Shown in pieces: positions 1-6,101 of a DNA stretch of 9,644 nt. The notes beneath the pieces are model-generated. The model ran no database searches, was not told the DNA's origin, and worked only from the letters and a program-made list of their open reading frames with translations. The first letter of the stretch is position 1. Every line of letters begins with the position of its first letter. Source of the DNA: Gemmatimonadota bacterium (GTDB lineage Bacteria > Latescibacterota > UBA2968 > UBA8231); NCBI GenBank assembly GCA_028875335.1, contig JAPPEF010000193.1, positions 1-9,644 on the forward strand, read 5' to 3'. The position numbers were made by a program, and so were the translations under genes.

Positions 1-19
1 AGCCTTGGCGTCGTGAGTT

Positions 20-23
20 GGAG
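20..23 (+). promoter_or_regulatory. Ribosome binding site for the dimethylformamidase-like gene
   Basis: GGAG sits 6 nt before ATG 30 and decides the start over an in-frame TTG at 18, which has no such site. The site falls between two possible upstream stop codons, TGA at 14-16 and TGA at 31-33 (the second would make an ATGA overlap). The gene may therefore be internal to an operon that begins outside the window. Confidence 0.6.
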
Positions 24-29
24 AAATCA

Positions 30-2198
30 ATGAAAATCGTCGGGTACAGCGACCGTTTCAGCGTGCGGCCTGGGCAGACCATACGCTTCATGGTCAGCAG
101 CGAAGCGCCCACGTACCGCGCCCAACTCGTGCGCCTGCGGCATACGGACGCCAATCCCGAGGGGCCCGGCTGCAAAATCGAAGCGCTCGCATCCTCGATT
201 AGCGGCGAGTACCCGGGCCAGTACCAGGCCATCCACAGCGGCTCGTACGCAGCCGTGCCGCATCACTCTTTGTTGAATTGCCCCAATGGATTTACCCTGC
301 GGGCGTGGATTTACCCCACCACGCCGCAAAAGGGCCTGCAAGGGCTGTTGACCAAGTTGTCCGGCCAATCGGGCTATGGTCTCTTTATCGCCGAAGACGG
401 GTCGCTGGCCCTGTGGGTCGGCGATGGGACGCGGCTGGAAAAAGTGAGCACTGGCGTGGCCCTGCAAGCAGCGCAATGGTACTGTATCGCCGCTAGCTAC
501 GACGCGGCCACTGGCGCAGTCTGCCTCTACCAAGAGTTGCAGTCCAACTGGCCGGTGCCCCGCGCCCGAGCAGAGGTCTGCAAAACCATCAGCCCCTTGG
601 CTGTGGGAGAGAACCAGGCGGATTTGCTGATGGCCGCTGCCTTGGGGCCGGTGGCCACCCACCACTTCAATGGCAAGATCGACAATCCGCGGCTTTACGG
701 CCGCGCGCTCTCCGGGGCGGAGGCCGCCGCCGACACCCCGATCGCCAGTTGGGACTTTTCCCTAGATATCGGCGCGGAAATAGTGCGCGACACCGAGGCC
801 AACCAACTCCACGGCCGCACGGTCAACCTGCCGACCCGGGCCGTGACCGGGCACAACTGGACCGGCGACGAGTCGGATTTCAAAGTCGCCCCCAGCCAGT
901 ACGGGGCTATTCACTTCCACGACGACGATCTCGAAGACGCCAAGTGGGATGTCGCCTTCGAGTGGACCGTGCCCTCGGACTGGCCGAGCGGCGTGTACGC
1001 GGCCCATTTGATCAGCGCTGACGCCGAGGATTATCTGCCCTTTATCGTCGTCCCCGCAAAGGCCCAAGCCCGCATCGCCTTCCTGATGCCGACCCTCACG
1101 TACCTCGTCTATGCCAACCAGCGCTTTAACGATCCGATCCGCGCCATGCTGGACCTGCGCGAAAGCAGCGATGCCGCCCCGCAAGACCAGTACATGCAGG
1201 ACCAGCGGCTCTTGAGCTGTTACGACCTGCACAGCGACGGCACGGGTGTCTGCTATTCGTCACGATGGCGGCCGATCCTCAATTTTCGTCCCCTGTACCG
1301 CATGCCCTCCCGCTCCTTGGCCGCGCACTGGCCCCGCCTGCTCAACGCCGATCTCCATCTGCTCGACTGGCTGGATACCAAGGGCTTTGCCTACGATGTG
1401 ATCACCGACGACGAGTTGCACTGCGAAGGCAGCGAGTTGTTGGAGCCTTACCAAGTGATTCTCACCGGCACGCATCCAGAGTACTGGACGGCGTCCATGC
1501 TCAAAGGGCTAGAAGCGTACCAGGCGGAGGGCGGTCGCCTGATGTATCTAGGCGGCAACGGCTTCTACTGGATCGCCTCTTTCGACCCCCAGCGTCCGCA
1601 CATCGTCGAAGTCAGGCGCTGGCGGGGCTCGCGCGCTTGGGAAGCTGCCCCCGGCGAGCACTTTCACAGCACCACGGGCGAGATGGGTGGCCTCTGGCGC
1701 TTTCGCAACCGGGCACCGCAAAAAATGGTCGGCGTTGGTTTTACCTCCCAAGGCGGAGGCCGCAACCGCCCCTATAAACGGCAGCCGGACAGTTTGGACC
1801 CCAAGGTGGCCTTTATCTTTGAGGGCTTAGTTCCCGAGGAATTGATCGGCGACTTTCCCGCCTTGGTCTTGGAACACGGCGCTGGCGGCTTTGAGATCGA
1901 CCGGATGGACCGCGACTTGGGGACGCCCGACCACGCCCTCTTGCTCGCTTCGGCCGAGGGCTTCACTGATCTGTACCAAGTGGCCATTGAGGACCAGTTG
2001 GTCTCGGCCCCCAATACCGGCGGCAGCCAGAATCCTCTGGTGCGGTCCGACATGGTGTACTTTGAAGGCCCCAAGGGCGGCGCGGTATTCTCGGTGGGTT
2101 CCATCAGTTGGTGCAGTTGCCTTTCGTATAACCATGGCGACAACAATGTCTCCCGCATCACCGAGAACGTGTTGCGCCGCTTTGCAGAAATGGATTGA
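30..2198 (+). CDS. N,N-dimethylformamidase large (beta) subunit-like amidohydrolase with inserted LamG domain
   Basis: This 722-residue protein resembles the large subunit of N,N-dimethylformamidase, an iron enzyme that hydrolyses the amide C-N bond of small formamides. The N-terminal strand region (GYSDRFSVRPGQTIRFMVSS, 5-24) is followed by a concanavalin/LamG-like jelly roll at about 72-235, a linker sandwich at about 240-345 and the catalytic domain at about 346-722. Family signatures visible are TYLVYANQRF (357-366), YDLHSDGTGVCYSS (398-411), GTHPEYW (480-486) and YLGGNGFYW. From memory, the Paracoccus enzyme binds iron through two Tyr and one Glu. Y361, Y398 or Y409, and E484 in HPEYW are the natural candidates. 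I chose ATG 30 because GGAG lies 6 nt upstream and the protein then begins MKIVGYSDR, as relatives do. The frame is open to the window edge, so an upstream start is not excluded. No signal peptide is seen, so it is probably cytoplasmic. The Paracoccus small subunit is not visible. The gene stops 1 bp before the aldolase. The substrate is unknown. Confidence 0.9.
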   Translation: MKIVGYSDRFSVRPGQTIRFMVSSEAPTYRAQLVRLRHTDANPEGPGCKIEALASSISGEYPGQYQAIHSGSYAAVPHHSLLNCPNGFTLRAWIYPTTPQKGLQGLLTKLSGQSGYGLFIAEDGSLALWVGDGTRLEKVSTGVALQAAQWYCIAASYDAATGAVCLYQELQSNWPVPRARAEVCKTISPLAVGENQADLLMAAALGPVATHHFNGKIDNPRLYGRALSGAEAAADTPIASWDFSLDIGAEIVRDTEANQLHGRTVNLPTRAVTGHNWTGDESDFKVAPSQYGAIHFHDDDLEDAKWDVAFEWTVPSDWPSGVYAAHLISADAEDYLPFIVVPAKAQARIAFLMPTLTYLVYANQRFNDPIRAMLDLRESSDAAPQDQYMQDQRLLSCYDLHSDGTGVCYSSRWRPILNFRPLYRMPSRSLAAHWPRLLNADLHLLDWLDTKGFAYDVITDDELHCEGSELLEPYQVILTGTHPEYWTASMLKGLEAYQAEGGRLMYLGGNGFYWIASFDPQRPHIVEVRRWRGSRAWEAAPGEHFHSTTGEMGGLWRFRNRAPQKMVGVGFTSQGGGRNRPYKRQPDSLDPKVAFIFEGLVPEELIGDFPALVLEHGAGGFEIDRMDRDLGTPDHALLLASAEGFTDLYQVAIEDQLVSAPNTGGSQNPLVRSDMVYFEGPKGGAVFSVGSISWCSCLSYNHGDNNVSRITENVLRRFAEMD

Positions 2199-2199
2199 T

Positions 2200-3009
2200 A
2201 TGGCGGAAGAAGATCCTCTGATCCGCAACCCGGCCAAGGAAATTCTCCGCAGCGGTGGGCCGCTGTTTGGCTTCAATGTCTTTGAGTCGCTGCGTCCTTC
2301 GGTGATCAAGATCGCGGCCCAGGCGGGGTACAATATGATGCTGGTCGAAAACGAGCACGTGATCCACAACGACGAAACCCTGACCAACTTCTTGGTCATG
2401 GCCCGGGACAACGGCCTTTCTCCGACGGTGACTGTCTTGGTACCCGAGCGTCCCTTTGTATCGCGGCTGCTCGATGCGGGCGCGCTGGGGATCTGTCTCT
2501 CACACGCCGAAGAGCCCGAGCAAGTCGCGGCGCTGGCGCGTTGGATGAAATACGCGCCGGACGGAGAGCGGGGGCTGGCTATGGGTGCCAATGTGGAGTA
2601 CGCCACTGGCGAGGCGGCCCGCTATTGCCGCGAGGCCAACGAGGCTACGATACTCATTCTCAAGATCGAGTCCTGGCGCGGCGTGGAGAACGCCGAGGCC
2701 ATGCTCGCCAACGAATGGGTAGATGCGGTGGTTTTTGGCCCCGGCGACCTAGCGGCGACCATGGGTTTTCACGGCGATTGGGAACACCCGGAAGTGGTGC
2801 GGGCCATGGAGCGCGTCATCGAGATCGCCCTAGCTAAGGGAATCGCCACCGAGCCGGCGATTTATCCGCGCGACCGCCAGGAGTACCTGGACCAGCGCCG
2901 GGCCGGCATCCAGCTGGTGGGCCGCTTCCGCCACAGCGAATACGACCTGCTTCGCGACGGCGCGGTGCAGGCTTTTTCCATGTACCGAGAGGATGCAGAT
3001 GACCACTAA
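2200..3009 (+). CDS. HpcH/HpaI-type class II aldolase family protein lacking the pyruvate-anchoring Arg
   Basis: This 269-residue protein has the HpcH/HpaI (PF03328) TIM-barrel pattern of metal-dependent aldolases that cleave 4-hydroxy-2-oxoacids to pyruvate and an aldehyde. Against E. coli HpaI recalled from memory, the conserved points fall at H53 (NEH; HpaI H45), E157 (LKIES; E149) and D183 (FGPGD; D175), so the base and both metal ligands are present. The enolate-binding Arg (HpaI R70, in PVVRP) falls on T78 in PTVTVL. The alignment from H53 to LLDAG is ungapped, so the swap looks real. The usual length is about 250-270. ATG 2200 is taken because it follows the preceding TGA by 1 bp, as expected for translational coupling, and gives a family-sized protein; the frame stays open further upstream inside the preceding gene. 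The 3' end overlaps the next gene by 11 nt. The protein is cytoplasmic. The fold is secure, but the reaction is uncertain because of the missing Arg. Confidence 0.92.
   Translation: MAEEDPLIRNPAKEILRSGGPLFGFNVFESLRPSVIKIAAQAGYNMMLVENEHVIHNDETLTNFLVMARDNGLSPTVTVLVPERPFVSRLLDAGALGICLSHAEEPEQVAALARWMKYAPDGERGLAMGANVEYATGEAARYCREANEATILILKIESWRGVENAEAMLANEWVDAVVFGPGDLAATMGFHGDWEHPEVVRAMERVIEIALAKGIATEPAIYPRDRQEYLDQRRAGIQLVGRFRHSEYDLLRDGAVQAFSMYREDADDH
2987..2992 (+). promoter_or_regulatory. Ribosome binding site for the D-2-hydroxyacid dehydrogenase
   Basis: GAGAGG inside the end of the aldolase gene lies 6 nt before ATG 2999. It favours that start over ATG 2993, which overlaps the site itself. 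The arrangement suggests translational coupling across the 11-nt gene overlap. Confidence 0.6.
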
Positions 3010-4036
3010 AGTTACGGTTGGGATCACCCGGGATTTCTTCGACGCGGAGGGGAATTTCGACTTGCCGGGTCCTGGGCTGGAACTATTAGATGATATGCCC
3101 GGGGTCCAGTACCGGATATTGGCTGAGCGGAGCGCGGAAATCGCCGCCGAGCAAGTGCGCGGCTGCGACGCGGTCATCTCGGCCGGGTCCCGCTGGAGCG
3201 AGCGCTCCTTGGTTGGCAACGACCAGCTCGTAGCCGTGCTCTTCACCGGCGTTGGGTACGACCACATCGATGTCGAGGCCCTGACCCGGGCCAATGCAAT
3301 GCTCTGCACGGCCCCCGACGCTGTGCGCCGGCCCATGGCCTGTACCATCATCACCTTTATTCTGGCCCTGGCCACGCGCCTGATCAACAAGGATCGGATC
3401 ACCCGCGAGGGGCGCTGGGCCGACCAGCGCCTCTACCGCGGCGAAGGGCTGACCGGCAAGACGCTCGGTTCCATTGGCGTGGGCAATATCGGGCACGAGA
3501 TGTTCTTGATGGCCAAGCCCTTTGGCATGAGGCATTTGGGCTGCGATCCCAAGTTGCGCCCGGAGGATGTCGCCGATGTGGACGTGGAGTTAGTTGATAT
3601 GGATACCCTACTGGCCGAGTCCGACTTCGTCAGCATCAGCGTCCCGCTCAGCGAGCAGACGCGCCACCTGATCGGCGAGCGGGAATTGAACTTGATGAAG
3701 CCGACGGCGTACTTGATCAATACTTCGCGAGGCCCCGTCGTCGATGAGCAAGCCCTGATACGAATCCTGCAGAGCGGGCGCATCCGCGGCGCGGGGCTGG
3801 ATGTATTTGAGCAGGAGCCCGTCGATGCGGACAATCCCCTTCTCAAAATGGACAACGTCGTGGTCGCGCCGCACTCCCTGTGTCACACCGACGAGTACTA
3901 CATGCAGACTTGGAGGGGCCGACTCCGGCAGGTGGCGCGAATTGGGCGCGGCGAAATTCCCGAGCACGTGGTCAACAGGGAGGTGCTGGAAAAGCCCGAG
4001 TTGCAGGCAAAGCTCGAGCGGTTGCAAAGGCGGTGA
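2999..4036 (+). CDS. NAD-dependent D-2-hydroxyacid dehydrogenase
   Basis: This 345-residue cytoplasmic oxidoreductase belongs to the D-isomer-specific 2-hydroxyacid dehydrogenase family (PF00389/PF02826), which interconverts 2-oxo acids and D-2-hydroxy acids. The split catalytic domain (about 1-110 and 300-345) surrounds a Rossmann domain with GVGNIG (160-165). D183 follows the second strand (GCDPK), pointing to NAD rather than NADP. The catalytic set is complete: R244 in NTSRGPVVDE, E273 in DVFEQEP and H292 in VAPHSL. The stretch VRRPMA followed by KDRITREGRW is typical of the glyoxylate/hydroxypyruvate reductase-like branch, but the substrate cannot be fixed. It overlaps the aldolase gene and precedes the Gfo/Idh/MocA gene by 5 bp. 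It could act on the oxo acid made or used by the aldolase homologue (inference). Length and motifs are normal. Confidence 0.95.
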   Translation: MTTKVTVGITRDFFDAEGNFDLPGPGLELLDDMPGVQYRILAERSAEIAAEQVRGCDAVISAGSRWSERSLVGNDQLVAVLFTGVGYDHIDVEALTRANAMLCTAPDAVRRPMACTIITFILALATRLINKDRITREGRWADQRLYRGEGLTGKTLGSIGVGNIGHEMFLMAKPFGMRHLGCDPKLRPEDVADVDVELVDMDTLLAESDFVSISVPLSEQTRHLIGERELNLMKPTAYLINTSRGPVVDEQALIRILQSGRIRGAGLDVFEQEPVDADNPLLKMDNVVVAPHSLCHTDEYYMQTWRGRLRQVARIGRGEIPEHVVNREVLEKPELQAKLERLQRR

Positions 4037-4041
4037 TTGTG

Positions 4042-5112
4042 ATGGACAAAATTAAAATGGGCGTAATTGGCTGCCGAGTTGGCAGGACTTGGGTGGCTGG
4101 TGCCCACGCTGGCGAAGATACCATTGCTTGGGCAGTCGCCGATCTGGATCGAGATTTGGCGCGACAGGTCGCCGAGGACAACGATGTCCCCAACGTCTAT
4201 GGCGACTATCGAGAGCTGCTCGCCGATGACGAGGTTGAAGCCGTTGGAGTCGCCACTGCACCCGATGTGCGGAAGCCGATGGTCATTGAGGCGCTGGAGG
4301 CGGGAAAGCACGTGTTGGTACAGAAGCCGCACGGTCGCAATGCCGCAGATGTTGAGGAGATCAACGCCGTTGCAGCAAGCACGGGGAAAACGCTTGTGTA
4401 CTCCTACTTCATGCGGCACCAAACGGAGAACAAGGAGAGCCGGCAAATGATCGCCGATGGAAGGATTGGGCGCGCGTACCATGCGCGCATCCACTACCAC
4501 TATCGCGAGCGCGGAGCCAATTACGAGCCGCCGCCGGGCAGGAGCTGGCTATATCGGTGGGGTTTTAAGGGCGGCGCATTGGGCCAACATGGTTCGCACT
4601 ACCTCGATCAGGCTTGGTTTTTACTGGGTTGTCCGCAACCCGAATGGGCCTTTGCCGTCAGCCATAGCGCGTTTCCAACGACCCTAGAAGTAGAGCGCCA
4701 CTCCGAGGATTACATGAGTTTTCTAGTGGGCTGCGCCGGCGGTACGACAATTCAGATGGATACTTCCTCGGTCATTTCCACTTGGGCGGACCGAGCGTGG
4801 GATTTGCGCTTGCGCGTCTTGGGTACGAATGGCACCATTGAGGTGGAATCCACTTCGCTGCCCGAGGGCAAGAGACGTTCGGGGACGCGCCGGTTGTTGG
4901 GTGCCATCTACGCTGAAGGTGACGATTCCACTGGTGGGTTTGTGGAACACGGCGACGGCGACTTCAACGCGGAGATCCGCGATTTTGCCAGCGCGATTCG
5001 CGGTGCCCAGCCACCCGATGTCTCTCCCGCCGAGGCGCTGACCTTCATGAAATTGCTGGACGCGATTTACGCGAGCACGGAAACTGGCGAAAAGGTGCAA
5101 ATCGACAATTGA
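4042..5112 (+). CDS. Gfo/Idh/MocA family oxidoreductase with altered nucleotide-binding loop
   Basis: This 356-residue protein has the two-domain layout of the Gfo/Idh/MocA family (PF01408 then a C-terminal alpha/beta domain), NAD(P)-dependent dehydrogenases acting mostly on sugars and cyclitols. The N-terminal loop reads GVIGCRVGRTW (7-17). The family norm is G-x-G-x-x-G, and here the middle Gly appears deleted. D34/D36 in VADLDRD should bind the adenosine ribose, suggesting NAD. The active-site EKP is QKP (Q94, K95, P96), keeping the Lys. The C-terminal signature GGALGQHGSHYLDQ (177-190) retains H186 and D189. ATG 4042 is chosen; GTG 4039 is also possible, with AAAGG at 4026-4030, and GTG 4033 overlaps the previous stop. 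It is last in the tight four-gene run. It may oxidise a sugar-like or hydroxy-acid intermediate; the substrate is unknown. Confidence 0.92.
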   Translation: MDKIKMGVIGCRVGRTWVAGAHAGEDTIAWAVADLDRDLARQVAEDNDVPNVYGDYRELLADDEVEAVGVATAPDVRKPMVIEALEAGKHVLVQKPHGRNAADVEEINAVAASTGKTLVYSYFMRHQTENKESRQMIADGRIGRAYHARIHYHYRERGANYEPPPGRSWLYRWGFKGGALGQHGSHYLDQAWFLLGCPQPEWAFAVSHSAFPTTLEVERHSEDYMSFLVGCAGGTTIQMDTSSVISTWADRAWDLRLRVLGTNGTIEVESTSLPEGKRRSGTRRLLGAIYAEGDDSTGGFVEHGDGDFNAEIRDFASAIRGAQPPDVSPAEALTFMKLLDAIYASTETGEKVQIDN

Positions 5113-5124
5113 CACGAGATGATC

Positions 5125-5150
5125 CGCAGATGGACGCAGATGGACGCAGA
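5125..5150 (+). repeat. Short tandem repeat, unit CGCAGATGGA, 2.6 copies
   Basis: Two exact copies of the 10-mer (5125-5134, 5135-5144) are followed by CGCAGA (5145-5150), in the gap after the oxidoreductase gene. Similar CGCAGAT-rich short repeats are, as I recall, scattered between genes in many bacterial genomes. It lies 4 nt from a palindrome (5155-5182), so the two may form one dispersed element. It is too short for, and lacks the spacers of, a CRISPR array. Confidence 0.7.
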
Positions 5151-5154
5151 ATTG

Positions 5155-5182
5155 GTAGGGGCGAGCGGCCGCTCGTCCCTAC
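5155..5182. repeat. 28-nt near-perfect palindrome (REP/MITE-like hairpin)
   Basis: The left arm GTAGGGGCGAGCGG (5155-5168) and right arm CCGCTCGTCCCTAC (5169-5182) pair without a spacer. All 14 positions match except 5161:5176, which is G:T and so a wobble in RNA. The centre contains GCGGCCGC. No T-run follows, so it is a poor intrinsic terminator, although it could protect the 3' end of the upstream operon mRNA. GTAGGGG...CCCTAC arms resemble dispersed intergenic repeats I recall from several environmental phyla (recollection, not a search). Confidence 0.75.
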
Positions 5183-5211
5183 TCAAGACGATCTGCATAT
5201 CGAATCGTTAT

Positions 5212-5222
5212 TGCTATATAAT
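5212..5222 (+). promoter_or_regulatory. Candidate extended -10 promoter for the first PhyH gene
   Basis: TGCTATATAAT contains an extended -10 (TGC then TATATA, 5212-5220) and also a perfect TATAAT at 5217-5222. The -35 is poor: TGCATA at 5194-5199, 17 nt upstream of TATAAT, matches TTGACA at 3 of 6 positions, as is usual for extended -10 promoters. A start near 5228 would give a leader of about 15 nt carrying the ribosome site. This suggests the dioxygenase is transcribed separately from the upstream operon. Confidence 0.55.
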
Positions 5223-5230
5223 CTCAATCG

Positions 5231-5235
5231 AGGAG
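5231..5235 (+). promoter_or_regulatory. Ribosome binding site for the first PhyH gene
   Basis: AGGAG lies 8 nt before ATG 5244 and fixes the start there. The frame is open further upstream, to 5109, but that stretch runs through the repeat element and the promoter and has no protein character. Confidence 0.75.
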
Positions 5236-5243
5236 AGTCTGCC

Positions 5244-6083
5244 ATGCAGAAGACCACCATCGACGACCGCGACTGGTCCGCTCTCACGCTGGGCGAGCGC
5301 ATCCGCCACGTCGAGCTCGAAGGCTATCTGGTCATTCCCGACCTGCTCAGCCCCGAGCACATCGCCCGTCTCAAGGCCCAAGCCGAGACCTGGGAGACCA
5401 CGCCGCGCGACTACAGTCCGCACCAGCGCGGCAAGTCCAAGATCCAGTTTGAAGGAGGGGCTGTGACCGATCTCATCGCCCATGCGCCGACCGTTGATTT
5501 CTTGCGTCAGGTCTTCGGCGACGAGATCGTCTTTCTCAGCTACGGGTACGACCGCTCCGAGCCTGGCACGCCCGGCATCAGCCTGCATACGGACGGGCAG
5601 CCCTACGGCTCGCAGATTTTCGGGTACAACGGCAGTTGTCCCTTTACCATCCGCGTGCTCTACTACCTCGATGACCTGACGCGCGATGTGTCGCCTTTCC
5701 GCGTCATTCCGCGCTCCCATTTGTGCATGCACGCCGATGCCAATCCGTACATGCGCTACGAGCGCCATCCCGAGGAAGTGGTGGTGCCGTGCAAGGCTGG
5801 CTCGGCGGTTTTTCTCAACCACCGCGCTTTCCACGGGACCTGGCCCAACAAGGGCGAGCACACGCGCTCGGTGCTGGCCATTGCGTATCGCCCGTCCTGG
5901 GCTGGCCCCATTGCCGAGGTTGAGAACTGGAACGAGGAGGACTTGGCCGGACTGCCCGAGTCGGTGCGTCCTTTTTTCGCCGATCCCAATACGCGGCACT
6001 GGGACTTTGACGTGCCCAACAAACCCGATAATATGGCGAGCGCGGCACCGGGAGTGAATCCCAGCCGCTGGCAGCGGGCCTGA
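5244..6083 (+). CDS. PhyH-family Fe(II)/2-oxoglutarate-dependent dioxygenase
   Basis: This 279-residue cytoplasmic protein belongs to the phytanoyl-CoA dioxygenase-like family (PF05721), which couples 2-oxoglutarate decarboxylation to hydroxylation or related oxidation of small molecules. The opening pattern of charged helix plus EGYLVIPDLLSPEHI (26-40) is typical. The iron triad is complete: H115 and D117 in LHTDG, and H197 in NHRAFHGTWPN. R208 (EHTRS) is placed to bind the 2-oxoglutarate carboxylate, and PFRVIPRSHL (151-160) matches the usual V-x-P-x-S-H strand. The start is set by AGGAG 8 nt before ATG 5244. It lies 131 bp after the four-gene run, behind its own probable promoter, and converges with the minus-strand gene, leaving 18 bp between stops. 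The substrate is unknown; PhyH proteins range from fatty acyl-CoA to small natural products. Confidence 0.94.
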   Translation: MQKTTIDDRDWSALTLGERIRHVELEGYLVIPDLLSPEHIARLKAQAETWETTPRDYSPHQRGKSKIQFEGGAVTDLIAHAPTVDFLRQVFGDEIVFLSYGYDRSEPGTPGISLHTDGQPYGSQIFGYNGSCPFTIRVLYYLDDLTRDVSPFRVIPRSHLCMHADANPYMRYERHPEEVVVPCKAGSAVFLNHRAFHGTWPNKGEHTRSVLAIAYRPSWAGPIAEVENWNEEDLAGLPESVRPFFADPNTRHWDFDVPNKPDNMASAAPGVNPSRWQRA

Positions 6084-6101
6084 GAGGCCGTCTAACTGCC
6101 G

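Noticed and set aside
1827..2606. Long minus-strand open frame (259 codons) across the dimethylformamidase/aldolase junction
   Set aside because: It is antisense to two strongly recognised genes, has no family-like protein sequence, and is expected from GC-rich codon bias.
5125..5150. CRISPR-like direct repeats
   Set aside because: The 10-bp copies abut directly with no spacers and there are no cas genes.
5155..5182. Palindrome as intrinsic terminator of the four-gene operon
   Set aside because: The hairpin is strong but is followed by CTCAAGACG with no T-run; it is better treated as a repeat element.
5109..5243. N-terminal extension of the first PhyH protein by about 45 residues
   Set aside because: The stretch covers the tandem repeat, the palindrome and the promoter; AGGAG before ATG 5244 gives a normal family start.
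5214..5999. Long minus-strand open frame (261 codons) opposite the first PhyH gene
   Set aside because: The plus strand carries a complete PhyH protein with all ligands and a good ribosome site; the antisense frame has no recognisable motifs.
6084..6101. Bidirectional terminator between the convergent genes
   Set aside because: The 18-bp gap has no convincing inverted repeat or T-run on either strand.
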